Under the pieces are notes generated by a model. That model saw nothing but the letters and a program-made list of their open reading frames with translations, was not told the origin of the DNA and ran no database searches. Below are positions 1-8,625 of a DNA stretch of 64,000 nucleotides, in pieces (position 1 is the stretch's first letter; each line of letters opens with the position of its first letter). The translations under genes and the position numbers were made by a program. Source of the DNA: Rhizobium sp. P38BS-XIX (GTDB lineage: Bacteria > Pseudomonadota > Alphaproteobacteria > Rhizobiales > Rhizobiaceae); contig NZ_JABAIJ010000008.1 in assembly GCF_012641435.1 (NCBI RefSeq), positions 289,531 through 353,530 of the forward strand. The letters are read 5' to 3'.

Positions 1-627
1 GAACAGACGGAGGCCGTCGAGCTATCGTGGCGCAACGCCATCGGCGGCAAGGACGCGTTTGGCGGCTCGGAAACCCATCCCACCAATCCGATCGGGAAAG
101 GCTGGTTTGCAAGCAAGCAGAGCATATCGAGGGATATGCAGCTTGAGCTCCCGCAGATCGAGGACCCGGCCAATCGCTTCAAGCAAATCGACAAGATCCC
201 GACGCCGGTGGGCTTCGGAGCCGTCGCTCGTGCCTGGAGCCCGCGCAGGGAGCGTGCCGGCACATATGACGACGAGTGGGAAGAGGATCGGGCCCCTTTG
301 GCGCCGCTCGATTTTTCCGATCGCTTTCACCAGGCAGCACCAGACGATCAGGTCCTGGATCTGCGCGGTGGCGAGCGGGTGTCGATCATCGGTCTGCACC
401 CAGAGGGACCTTATGAGTTTGTCTTGCCGCAAATCATCCTGGAGGCTCAGACCCATATCAATCGCCGCAAACCGATCCAGCGTCTCAGGCTGATCGCCGT
501 ACACATAGACGCCAGCGGCAAACGGCTTTCCATGGTTTGGAATACGTCCTTGCCTTGCAACGGACTGGAGCAGGTTCTCGATCGTTCAACGGTTTGGGTC
601 AAGCAAATGGCGGGAGTGGCCAAATGA
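1..627 (+). CDS. DUF2169-family T6SS accessory protein (5' end outside window)
   Basis: The frame is open from base 1 to the TGA at 625-627, leaving 208 residues of a protein that begins upstream. The text, with a GKDAFGG-type segment and a conserved PEGPYEF stretch, resembles the C-terminal part of DUF2169 proteins. In proteobacteria these sit between vgrG and PAAR-like effector genes and are thought to act as adaptors that load the effector on the spike. The stop overlaps the next start as ATGA (624-627), implying translational coupling. The downstream effector and immunity genes support the T6SS assignment. The family call is from memory of motifs and context. Confidence 0.75.
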   Translation, partial: EQTEAVELSWRNAIGGKDAFGGSETHPTNPIGKGWFASKQSISRDMQLELPQIEDPANRFKQIDKIPTPVGFGAVARAWSPRRERAGTYDDEWEEDRAPLAPLDFSDRFHQAAPDDQVLDLRGGERVSIIGLHPEGPYEFVLPQIILEAQTHINRRKPIQRLRLIAVHIDASGKRLSMVWNTSLPCNGLEQVLDRSTVWVKQMAGVAK

Positions 628-1733
628 GTGAGAAAGATACCGGCGAGGCAGCAAGCGCGCCGATGATAGCCGCGATCGGCCTCTGCACTCCCTTGGGCGA
701 GACGCTGGAAGCGACGCTCGACGCCTATAAGGACGGCAAGCAGGGCATCAGCCGGGCGAGCGGCTGGGTCGGAAGCGATGGAAACGCGCCGAGACTGGCA
801 GGCGCGCAGCCGCCGGAAGCCGAGCGCGAATACTCCATGCGTCTCCTCTTCATGTTCGAACGCGCGATGGTGGATTGCTACGCGCAAGCACCCTGGCTGA
901 CCCGGACGGATATGCGTTTCGAACTTCACCTTTGCCTTCCCGCCTGGATGCAGAACGATCCGGGCTATAAGCGGTTCGCACGTTGGCTCTCAGAGCGGCC
1001 GATAGCGCATGTCAGCTCGATTACTCCTTCGTACGGAGAGGGAGCGGCCGCCATAACCGCACTTGATAAGGTTGCCGCCCGGATAGAAGCCGGCGAAATC
1101 CAGGCTGCCTTCGTTGCCGGACTTGATAGCTACATCGAACCCTTGCTGCTCGATCGGGTCGATGCGCTGGGCTTCATGTTGAAAGACGGAAACCCCTACG
1201 GTTTTGTGCCCGGAGAAGCATGTGGCGTCGCTCTGGTGGCGGCATCTCATCTGATTCCCACGCCCGCGGCGCGCATTCTGGGCTTTGGTACCGGCAAAGA
1301 GACCGGCTTGGCTGGAGTACCCATGGTGGATGGTATCGTAAACGCCGAACCGGCTGGCGGCACCCAAACCGGGATCAAGGGGCAAGGTCTGGCAAAGGCA
1401 ATGAAAGATGTCTCCAACAGCTTTACCGACATCGGAAAGCCTGCCCGCATTATGTCGGACCTGAACGGACAGCGTTGGCGGGCGGAGCAATATGCCTTTG
1501 CGGTCGCGCGAACGGGACAGCTTTTGGGATCTGCTCCCCATGATCCGGAATGCCCTTCTCTGGCACTCGGCGACCTTGGCGCCGCGACAGGCGTCACGCT
1601 CTTGGCCTTGACCTTGGGCGAAGGACCGAAGCGCGAGACGGAGCCGGATGCGCCTTCGTCGAAATATCCCGCATTGGTGGTCGGCAGCAATCTCGACGGC
1701 AACTCGGCCGCCATCGCGATAACCTCGGTATAA
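624..1733 (+). CDS. Thiolase-fold (beta-ketoacyl synthase-like) T6SS-associated protein
   Basis: The protein has 369 residues, and the ATG at 624 overlaps the upstream stop. The opening (PMIAAIGLCTPLGETLEATL) and the later GDLGAATG segment fit the N- and C-terminal halves of the ketosynthase/thiolase fold. At the place where ketosynthases carry the nucleophilic cysteine, the text reads TPSYGEGAAAITAL and has no cysteine, so this is probably a non-catalytic family member. Such proteins recur between DUF2169 and DUF4150 genes in T6SS effector clusters. A role as a structural adaptor or chaperone for the effector is inference. It is cotranscribed with the genes on either side, with 10 nt to the next start. 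Confidence 0.7.
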   Translation: MSEKDTGEAASAPMIAAIGLCTPLGETLEATLDAYKDGKQGISRASGWVGSDGNAPRLAGAQPPEAEREYSMRLLFMFERAMVDCYAQAPWLTRTDMRFELHLCLPAWMQNDPGYKRFARWLSERPIAHVSSITPSYGEGAAAITALDKVAARIEAGEIQAAFVAGLDSYIEPLLLDRVDALGFMLKDGNPYGFVPGEACGVALVAASHLIPTPAARILGFGTGKETGLAGVPMVDGIVNAEPAGGTQTGIKGQGLAKAMKDVSNSFTDIGKPARIMSDLNGQRWRAEQYAFAVARTGQLLGSAPHDPECPSLALGDLGAATGVTLLALTLGEGPKRETEPDAPSSKYPALVVGSNLDGNSAAIAITSV

Positions 1734-1743
1734 GGGGAGACAC

Positions 1744-2814
1744 ATGGTCGATACGATCGGCATCAACGGCTTGGCTCTTTGCCACAAGAACTCCACCGGC
1801 ATGACGCGCTCGACATTGCCGGATATTTGCCGCAGCCCGCAGCCGCCTGTGCCCTATACCAATATCGCTTTTGCCCGGGATCTTGCGAAGGGAACGAAAA
1901 CCGTTTTCTCGCATGGCGGCGTCATGAACGGCATCAAGGGGTCGGAATTCCATGTGTCCTATGGGGACGAGCCGGGTGTCGGCCGAGGCGTCAAATCCAA
2001 CACGGTGCAGGCCGAGGCTACCTGGCTGACATGGTCACCCAATGTCTTCATGGAAGGGCAGCCCGTCACCCGCCACACCGACAAGATGCTGATGAATCAT
2101 GGCAACACGATTTCGGCTGGCGGCTTTCAGTCTCGGCCGATCCGTTCGCCGGAAAATGCCAAGGAAACGGCGATCTGCGAGATCGCTTGCTGGTGCTGGG
2201 TGACATGGCGCGGCTCCAGCAAGGGTCAGTGGATCGACAACTACGTTAAACCCTGGCGCATGCGATATTCGACCTGCTTCAAGCAACAGGTCGACAAGCA
2301 GTACGCAAACACGCAGGCAGGCAAGCCTGGCCATCCGGGCCTCTTGTCGGAAGTGGGTTACTGGGACCCGGACAATCCAAAGAACACGACGGAAAACGGA
2401 AAACCGCCGGGAAAGCCGATCGGCAAGGAATCGCCATGGTATAGCGGCGACTGGTACAATATCCGCGGCTCGCGTTGGCTTGACGCCGTCTGGGTCGACA
2501 GCTCCGGTGACACCACCGACTTCTGGGATATCAAATTCGGCGACGACAAGGAAAATTCGGCGGCAAAAAACGACGCTTACAGAAATGCGGCCAAGGCGAA
2601 TGGCGGCGTTTATCATGGTGAATTTTATGTGCCTTCATGGTGCGACGGCTGCCGGGACGAAGAGGACGAGTGGCAGCGAAACAGCGTGTTTAACCAGGCT
2701 GCCGACCACTTCAGAAAGCATGGCGTCTATCCAAACGGCGTGCCTTTGCCTGGACGAATGGGCGGCCCTATAATGCCTGTTCCCGTTCCCGTGCCGATCC
2801 CTGTCATACCGTAA
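1744..2814 (+). CDS. T6SS effector: DUF4150 PAAR-like N-terminus with nuclease-like C-terminus
   Basis: The protein has 356 residues. Residues 1-130 match the PAAR-like DUF4150 domain (SGMTRSTLPDICRSPQPP-like proline-rich start, later MLMNHGNTISAGG), which caps the VgrG spike. The C-terminal region holds D247 in a RWLDAVWVD strand and D262-x-K264 in WDIKFGDD, followed by a KNDAYRNAA helix. This spacing fits a PD-(D/E)xK fold and resembles VRR-NUC-type T6SS DNases (IKFxxD followed by QxxAY). E203 could be the extra acidic residue. The protein ends in an odd PVPVPVPIPVIP tail. It is followed by a DUF3396 immunity gene. DNase activity is inferred from motifs only. Confidence 0.78.
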   Translation: MVDTIGINGLALCHKNSTGMTRSTLPDICRSPQPPVPYTNIAFARDLAKGTKTVFSHGGVMNGIKGSEFHVSYGDEPGVGRGVKSNTVQAEATWLTWSPNVFMEGQPVTRHTDKMLMNHGNTISAGGFQSRPIRSPENAKETAICEIACWCWVTWRGSSKGQWIDNYVKPWRMRYSTCFKQQVDKQYANTQAGKPGHPGLLSEVGYWDPDNPKNTTENGKPPGKPIGKESPWYSGDWYNIRGSRWLDAVWVDSSGDTTDFWDIKFGDDKENSAAKNDAYRNAAKANGGVYHGEFYVPSWCDGCRDEEDEWQRNSVFNQAADHFRKHGVYPNGVPLPGRMGGPIMPVPVPVPIPVIP

Positions 2815-2847
2815 CGTTTGCAAGCTATCCCGACGAAGGGGGAAAAA

Positions 2848-3864
2848 TTGCCTGATCTATCTGAAGCCATGATGCTTGTTACGATTGCGAACAAGGAAAA
2901 CGATCTGTCGCTCCTGGACGACAAGCTGCACATGGACGACCGAGGCTTGCCGATCCGCTTTGGGATGACGTCGGAATTCATGTTCAACAGCTACGGTAAG
3001 CTCGAGGATCGAGAAACGACGGTTCGGCTGGCGGAAGACTACTATAATGCGGCCTCGCCGCATCCGAACGTGTTCGTTCAGGAGGACGATGTCTTCACGC
3101 TCAAGTCCGTCAGCGATATTCGTCGTCGGCTGACGACCAGCCGCTCGGACGATGCGACCGTTGGTGAGCTCAGCGAGGAGATGACCGATCCTGAACGGAC
3201 GCTGAGCTTTTACATCAAGCATCAGGCGCCTGATGAAAATACGTTGATTCCGAGTTATCGGAAATTTTCATGCCTCGTCGATGGGCAAAATTACCGCAGC
3301 AGCGGCAGCCTCACCTACACCAATCGCTACAGTGACCTGCTCGACAAACCGGATGCATTCATAGACAATTTCAAGAAGACGTGTGAAGCGCTGAACATAT
3401 TTTACGCGGTCTCAGGCTGCTCATTACTGGTGTTCACCTACACCAACGCCAGGATGCACACCATGTATCCGCTGTATCGACGCTTTCCGGGCTTGCTCTA
3501 TGCGGACTCCGGGGGGCTTACGTCCGATACCAAACGCCGTGACGACATCATCCGCGACGTGAACTGGCTGACCGCGATCAATGATGCGAATGTCACGCGG
3601 CTAGGTGGGCTCGAAGTGATACGGGCGCAATTGAGCGAAAATATCGTCCTGCACCCTTACAATGGCGGCGTTGTCTTCCAGGCAGGACCGAAGCCCCGCA
3701 TGGGTGACGTGAATTATGGCGATGTGCCGGAGGCCTATAAGGAGATCAACGCCGCCCTGAAGCCTATTCGCTTCAAGGATTACACAGCTCCCTATTATCT
3801 TTCCGTTCCCGATGATGTGAACCGCAGGGAAGCGACCGAAGCCTGGATCAGCCGGTTCGATTGA
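2848..3864 (+). CDS. DUF3396-type T6SS immunity protein
   Basis: I choose the TTG at 2848 because a strong Shine-Dalgarno (GAAGGGGG, 2835-2842) lies just upstream. This gives 338 residues; a TTG at 2818 is also in frame but has no such site. The sequence has no signal peptide, suggesting cytoplasmic action. The pattern RFGMTSEFMFNSYGKLEDRE, the tyrosine-rich centre and the TAPYYLSVPDD ending resemble the DUF3396 'type VI immunity' family. Its position directly after the effector (33 nt) fits a cognate immunity protein. A match to this specific toxin is inference. Confidence 0.72.
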   Translation: MPDLSEAMMLVTIANKENDLSLLDDKLHMDDRGLPIRFGMTSEFMFNSYGKLEDRETTVRLAEDYYNAASPHPNVFVQEDDVFTLKSVSDIRRRLTTSRSDDATVGELSEEMTDPERTLSFYIKHQAPDENTLIPSYRKFSCLVDGQNYRSSGSLTYTNRYSDLLDKPDAFIDNFKKTCEALNIFYAVSGCSLLVFTYTNARMHTMYPLYRRFPGLLYADSGGLTSDTKRRDDIIRDVNWLTAINDANVTRLGGLEVIRAQLSENIVLHPYNGGVVFQAGPKPRMGDVNYGDVPEAYKEINAALKPIRFKDYTAPYYLSVPDDVNRREATEAWISRFD

Positions 3865-4000
3865 TCCACCGGCTTCTAATGGAGGCGAGACTATCGCCCC
3901 CATGAACGCCCGCGCGAGGTCCAGATATGGATTTGGTGGATCGAAACGCTTACGCGCGCTGCACAATCCGTCATTCGAGTTTTCATGCGTAAAGACGGCG

Positions 4001-4032
4001 GCGCCGGAGACCGTCGGTCATTTCTCCGGCGC
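4001..4032 (-). terminator. Hairpin terminator after the DUF4139 gene
   Basis: The 10-bp arms GCGCCGGAGA (4001-4010) and TCTCCGGCGC (4023-4032) are perfect complements with a 12-nt loop. It lies 9 nt beyond the stop of the minus-strand gene. The following T-run is short (GTCTTTAC on the minus strand), so it is a moderate intrinsic terminator. The rest of the 3865-4041 gap has no convincing gene. Confidence 0.55.
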
Positions 4033-4041
4033 GGTCCTCTG

Positions 4042-6030
4042 CTAGAACGTCCTGATGATGCCCTCGACCTTCGATGTATATTTGGCCAGCGTTTCGCGCA
4101 TCTCGCTTTGTGACGCTTCGTTCTGATCGATCTTCTTCTCGATCTCTGAGAGTTTGCGCACATAGTCCTTTTGCTGATCGCTGCCTGCGGGCATCACTTT
4201 GAGGTTCTCGCGGGTCCTTTCCTGGCTCGCCTGCAGAGCATCATGCTCCGCCGTCGCGCGGTCCAGCTGCTGCCTCATCTCTGATTCATCCTGTTTGGCT
4301 TTCGAAAGCTCGCTGAGCTTGCCCTTGATTTTGGGGTCGAGCGCGGAGGAAGACCATTGCGCGAGATCCGCCTCGTCCAGATCGGCAAGTTGATAGGATT
4401 CGGCGCCGGCGTGGGTCATAACCGCCTTGACCTCCTTCGTTTCGCCTTTCCCGACTTTGACCTTCAGCCGGTAGTCGGTCGCGCTTTCGCTTTTTAGATC
4501 AGGCGATGCAAATTCCCATCCATCGCGTTTGGGATGTTCGATCACAACGGTTCGCTCGCCGTCGGCTGCGCCGTGGATGACATAAGTGGTGTCGTCATGC
4601 GTGATATTCTTGGTCGTCAGCACACCGTCCACGACCCTGATTTCGACGGTCTTGATGTCGCTATCCGATGTGGCGTCGACGGTGACTTTCTTATCGAGCG
4701 CAAAGCTCGACATCCGCGTGTCGCCGCTTGGCAAGCCGGCAAGATTTGAATCGCCGACGTAGCCACCCTTGTCGTCGTAGACGGTTAGGATTCCACCCGG
4801 AAGGCTCACGCCGGTCGAATTTTCAAGAGATACCGCCGAGATCGGATGGCTGTCGCCACGGTCCGGCCGGTAGAGCGAAACGAGCTCGGCCGAAACCTCC
4901 TTGTCGACGATGGGAACGGACACCGTGTCGCCGTTGCGGATATCGTAGGTGTCGTTGAGATTGAAGGTGGCCGAAATATCTCCCTCTGATGATACTGCAG
5001 ATTGCGCATAGGACATTGCCGGCGCTGGAGCCGCCTCGGCAATCGGTGCACTCAGTTTACGAGGCACGGCCCTTGCATCCATCATCGCACCACCGGCCGG
5101 CTCGTCGGCTTCGTTCATTTTGGCGAAGCGCGCTCTGTCTCCAGAATCCGCCTTGGGGATACCGACATTGTCAACGCTTACAGGCAGCTCATCGCGGTTT
5201 TTCCAGTAAAGGTCGTGGAGCCGCTGGGTCAGCGTCACGGGCGAGCTGGAGGTGAGAACCAGGTGGACGTCCTTCCAGTCCTCACCCGTGGCATTCTCGA
5301 GAACAGCCCATGACTGCAGCCTGGCTTTGCCGCCATTTTCGACGACAACACGATAGGCCGTCTTCCACACGGGCGCTGCGACGACGTAGGAAAAATCGAC
5401 CGCGCGCTTGCCTTCCCCGTCGACTTTGACCACGATATTGCGCGTCGTATCGGTCACGTTGCTTCCGACAACCCCGATCGCCGATGCAATCTTTGCCCGA
5501 ACCGCCGGATCATCGAATTTCACGGACGACGAGCCGTCCAGTTCATATCTGGCGATCTGGCCATCGTCCTGCAGGAGGTTGAGGAAGAAGGCTTCCTCGC
5601 CGTTTGCCCTTTTGTCCGTTTCGACGCCGAGGATCGTGCCTGCTCCCGTATTCTTCCCGCCGATCGTCACCTTGGACCCCTTCAGCGTGGTCAGCAGTTT
5701 TGGAAGAGACGCAAGATCATCCGGCTTGAATGGAAGGCTCTTGAAAGTCTCCTCCAGCGGATTGGGGCCGGCGAGCGACAGGTCCTTCACGGTTCCCTTC
5801 GGATCGAACACCACGAGCGATTTCAGGATGTCGTTGACCTGATCGAGCGGCACTTCGATCCTGATCTCACCGTTGCCGTCAAGCGAGGCCGTGCGTCGGA
5901 TTTCGGCAAGACCTCCGGAGGATAAGGTAATCGACTTCACCGGAGAGTTCGTAAGGCCGTCGGCCAGAGACGCCACCGGAGCAAGCATCGCAAGCGTCGC
6001 CACGGTCGATAACAGAAATCTGCTGGTCAT
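4042..6030 (-). CDS. Secreted DUF4139 domain protein with C-terminal coiled coil
   Basis: The protein has 662 residues starting at the ATG at 6030, preceded by AGAGGA. Residues 1-22 (MTSRFLLSTVATLAMLAPVA...) form a Sec signal peptide, so it is probably periplasmic. The body, with conserved SGLAEIRRT-like start, an AVLENATGEDWKDVHLVL strand and a VSVPIVDKEV segment, matches DUF4139 proteins, whose function is unknown. Residues from about 570 to 660 are rich in K/E/Q heptads and likely form a coiled coil. It stands alone, with no obvious operon partner. Enzyme activity cannot be assigned from the sequence. Confidence 0.75.
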   Translation of the reverse strand: MTSRFLLSTVATLAMLAPVASLADGLTNSPVKSITLSSGGLAEIRRTASLDGNGEIRIEVPLDQVNDILKSLVVFDPKGTVKDLSLAGPNPLEETFKSLPFKPDDLASLPKLLTTLKGSKVTIGGKNTGAGTILGVETDKRANGEEAFFLNLLQDDGQIARYELDGSSSVKFDDPAVRAKIASAIGVVGSNVTDTTRNIVVKVDGEGKRAVDFSYVVAAPVWKTAYRVVVENGGKARLQSWAVLENATGEDWKDVHLVLTSSSPVTLTQRLHDLYWKNRDELPVSVDNVGIPKADSGDRARFAKMNEADEPAGGAMMDARAVPRKLSAPIAEAAPAPAMSYAQSAVSSEGDISATFNLNDTYDIRNGDTVSVPIVDKEVSAELVSLYRPDRGDSHPISAVSLENSTGVSLPGGILTVYDDKGGYVGDSNLAGLPSGDTRMSSFALDKKVTVDATSDSDIKTVEIRVVDGVLTTKNITHDDTTYVIHGAADGERTVVIEHPKRDGWEFASPDLKSESATDYRLKVKVGKGETKEVKAVMTHAGAESYQLADLDEADLAQWSSSALDPKIKGKLSELSKAKQDESEMRQQLDRATAEHDALQASQERTRENLKVMPAGSDQQKDYVRKLSEIEKKIDQNEASQSEMRETLAKYTSKVEGIIRTF

Positions 6031-6206
6031 ATGTGTCCTCTCAAAAAGAAAGGGAGGGTTGAAACCTCCCCTGAACATCGCCCCTAGGTGGATTGTAAAC
6101 CGAGTTCGCGATCCTGGTCCACAGGACATCGATCCTGTCGCCACATGACTCTATCGTTCGAAGAAGGCTGGAAGAGGTCGGCTGATCGATGAAACCGGCA
6201 ATCTGC

Positions 6207-6974
6207 TTATCGCAGCAGCCCGAGCCGCATGGCGATCGCGATAGCATTCGGCGTATTTCTTGCTTCGAGCTTGGCGCGCACCGAGCGCAGATGCTTGTTC
6301 GCGCCATGGCCTGAAATGCCCATGCGAACGGCAATCTCATTCTCTCTCAAGCCATCGGCTGCCAGTTGCAGGGCGCGACGCTCGCGTGGCGTCACTCCCA
6401 TCGATGGCGGGTTACGGTCCAACTCTTTGAGCTGTAACGCCCGATCGACGGCGATGCTTGCCAGCAGCGTCACACGATCACGATCGCGATCATCCATCTC
6501 AAGATGAGCGCCACTGATCGAAAAGCCGATCGTTGCGCCATCCGGTGTCTGCAACCCAAAGGTAAAACCGTCTTCCAAGCCGAAGTCCCTGGCTTCCCCC
6601 ATGATGCGCGTGGCCTCGGAAGGCAGGCGCCGCAATGCCATATCCCTCCAGAAGAAAGGCAAATGCTTTTCTCTCACCATCCGTATCGTCGGATCGTGAT
6701 AGACATAGCCGCTGCGGAAATAGTGGGAGACCCACTCACTTGGCCAGGCGCCAAGAATGATGTGATCCAGCTGCCGGCGCCGCTCCAATCCAAACTTCGG
6801 AAACGATCCTGCCAAAACATGCGTTGCGCCGAACCGTCCGATATAGCGCATGACCTGCTGCAGAATATCTGCCTCGGTCTGCGTATCCTCCATGATCGAT
6901 ATGAATTCCATCGCTTCTTTTAGAATTTGGGGCTGGTTGAACTGATCGAAACTCGACCAGATATCGCTTGGCAT
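6207..6974 (-). CDS. LuxR-family quorum-sensing regulator (first copy)
   Basis: The protein has 255 residues. The N-terminal autoinducer-binding domain shows the family pattern W..HY...YVYHDP (W, Y, D and P that contact acyl-homoserine lactone in TraR/LasR relatives). The C-terminal 65 residues form a LuxR helix-turn-helix, beginning TPRERRALQLAADGLRENEI and ending GANKHLRSVRAKL. It lies downstream of, and on the same strand as, the luxI homologue (215 nt apart). It probably binds DNA in response to the AHL made there, either as a second receptor or as a modulator. The signal preference cannot be read from the sequence. Confidence 0.88.
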   Translation of the reverse strand: MPSDIWSSFDQFNQPQILKEAMEFISIMEDTQTEADILQQVMRYIGRFGATHVLAGSFPKFGLERRRQLDHIILGAWPSEWVSHYFRSGYVYHDPTIRMVREKHLPFFWRDMALRRLPSEATRIMGEARDFGLEDGFTFGLQTPDGATIGFSISGAHLEMDDRDRDRVTLLASIAVDRALQLKELDRNPPSMGVTPRERRALQLAADGLRENEIAVRMGISGHGANKHLRSVRAKLEARNTPNAIAIAMRLGLLR

Positions 6975-7189
6975 TTGGAATTCGCCTTATCATGGACTGG
7001 CATTTGCCTCTCCAAAATTACGCGATCCTAATATTTGCACAAGTAGGTTCGGCTCGAATCCGTGTCGACATCGGGCGTCACGTCCGGGTTTCGAATTATG
7101 CTGGCGGAATCCCGCAACCAGGCCCCAATGCGCTTTGCCAAGCGATGAAGAGAGGCTGCGGGATAGGCCGTCGATTGCGAGATGAACCA

Positions 7190-7789
7190 CTACGCAGCGC
7201 GGCGGCGAAGCTCCGTCTTGACAGAACGAAGCTTGGCCAAAGTCCGCTGATCGAATGAGGCTGTGACCGCCACGACGTCTTCTCCGGACACCGTCTGCGG
7301 CAATCCGAGCGCGCTCACCTTGAAGTGAAGCTGCAGAAGACGCAGGATCCATAGCGGCTGCATTTCGATGATGACCGTGTCGATATTGTTGGCCATCCCC
7401 CATTCGACAAAGCCGGACAGCAGCGCATTGGACACGGCGCTCAGGCCCCGGCCGTGCTCGCGATAGCTAGGGGCGACGCAATAGCGCGTCCACTCCCAGA
7501 TATTCGCGCCGATCGGCCTTTCCTGCTCGCAAAGCTGCGGCAAGACCTCGGACAGCAAATGCGGCCGTGTCGAGGGCAGCATCCGCTGGTATCCCAAAAC
7601 CTCACCCTGATCGATGAAGAGCATGTGGATTGCGTCTGCGGTGTCGAACTGGTCGACCTCTCGTCCATCGGCACGCGCAAGATCGGTCCACTTGCGCTCT
7701 TCGACAAAGACACGATGTCGCAACCGAAAAGCCTGATCCATTTCCTCACGATATTCGTGGATGTTCTGGGCATTGATGACATGAAGCAT
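7190..7789 (-). CDS. Acyl-homoserine-lactone synthase (LuxI family)
   Basis: The protein has 199 residues from the ATG at 7789, chosen for its AGGAG site 8 nt upstream; a longer frame lacks such a site. It makes AHL signals from acyl-ACP and S-adenosylmethionine. The invariant LuxI residues are in order: R24/R26, F28 and W34 in RLRHRVFVEERKW, D46 and D49, R69 in GYQRM, and E99 with R102 in WEWTRYCV. It sits between two luxR genes on the same strand. A palindrome (7843-7860) 53 nt before the start is the likely regulatory site. The acyl chain it uses is not predictable here. Confidence 0.92.
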   Translation of the reverse strand: MLHVINAQNIHEYREEMDQAFRLRHRVFVEERKWTDLARADGREVDQFDTADAIHMLFIDQGEVLGYQRMLPSTRPHLLSEVLPQLCEQERPIGANIWEWTRYCVAPSYREHGRGLSAVSNALLSGFVEWGMANNIDTVIIEMQPLWILRLLQLHFKVSALGLPQTVSGEDVVAVTASFDQRTLAKLRSVKTELRRRAA

Positions 7790-7842
7790 GACGATGATCT
7801 CCTGTTGCGGCATCATCATCGATCCGCTGATGCACCGACACA

Positions 7843-7860
7843 GGTACGGAAAAGCGTACC
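7843..7860. promoter_or_regulatory. lux-box-like inverted repeat upstream of luxI
   Basis: The 18-bp sequence GGTACGGAAAAGCGTACC has perfect 6-bp arms around a 6-nt centre. It fills the space between the stop of the upstream luxR gene (7861) and luxI, centred about 62 nt before the luxI ATG. Length and place fit a LuxR-type operator. It has no T-run on either side, which argues against a terminator. Binding by either LuxR is inference. Confidence 0.55.
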
Positions 7861-8625
7861 TTATGAAATCACGCCTTTTCTCAGCGCCGTCGCGATCGCA
7901 TGATTGGTATTGCGCGAACTCAGCTTGTCGCGGCAAGACCGCATATATTTATCGATCGCATGGCTCGTGATGCCCAGGCGGTCCGCAATCTGCCATTCCT
8001 TCCATCCTTCGGCCGCAAGCTGAAGCACCTCTCGCTCTCTTGCCGTGAGCTTTAGCTCCGCGCCATTCTGCAGCATCCTGCGGAACTGCAGGCCGCGATA
8101 GACGGCAAAGCGGGCGATTACGCCGAGGCTTCGCTTCCGTTCCGGCGATAATTCGAGCCGTTCGCCCGCAATGGAAAAGCCGACGTTCTCGTAGCCGAAA
8201 CTGGGAATGGTCATGGTGTAGCCGCTGGACAATCCGAACTCCCCGGCTTCACCCATGATCGATATTCCTGATTTAAGCCTCGTGACTTCACCGTCGCTCC
8301 AGGTGAAGTTTTCCAGCCCTTCCCGGACCAATTTGATTGTCGGATCCTTGAAGAGATAATCCATGGAAAAATAGCGCGCCGACCAATCGTTCGGCCAGGC
8401 GTTCAGCAGCACATGTCCCAGCTGCTGGCGCTTGGTGGCACCTAACTGCGGCATGGTTCCGACGAGCACATTGGTGGCGCCAAATGGCTGCACATAACGA
8501 ATGAGCACGTCGACCAGCTCCTGCTGCGTCGTCGCCTCCTCCAATTCTGTCAGGAAGTACTGTATTTCTTCGGTGGGGCGGCGGGGAAATATTGGTTTTC
8601 CCGGTAATATCCAGTGTTTTGACAT
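7861..8625 (-). CDS. LuxR-family quorum-sensing regulator (second copy)
   Basis: The protein has 254 residues from the ATG at 8625, preceded by AAGGA; a start at 8667 is also in frame but lacks a clear ribosome site. The autoinducer domain has the W..RY....LFKDP pattern, and the C-terminal helix-turn-helix runs from LTAREREVLQLAAEG to AIDKYMRSCRDKL. It lies just upstream of luxI on the same strand, the classic R-I order. It probably activates luxI through the adjacent dyad. It is a diverged relative of the copy at 6207-6974, sharing layout and motifs such as FGAT and DPTI. Confidence 0.88.
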   Translation of the reverse strand: MSKHWILPGKPIFPRRPTEEIQYFLTELEEATTQQELVDVLIRYVQPFGATNVLVGTMPQLGATKRQQLGHVLLNAWPNDWSARYFSMDYLFKDPTIKLVREGLENFTWSDGEVTRLKSGISIMGEAGEFGLSSGYTMTIPSFGYENVGFSIAGERLELSPERKRSLGVIARFAVYRGLQFRRMLQNGAELKLTAREREVLQLAAEGWKEWQIADRLGITSHAIDKYMRSCRDKLSSRNTNHAIATALRKGVIS

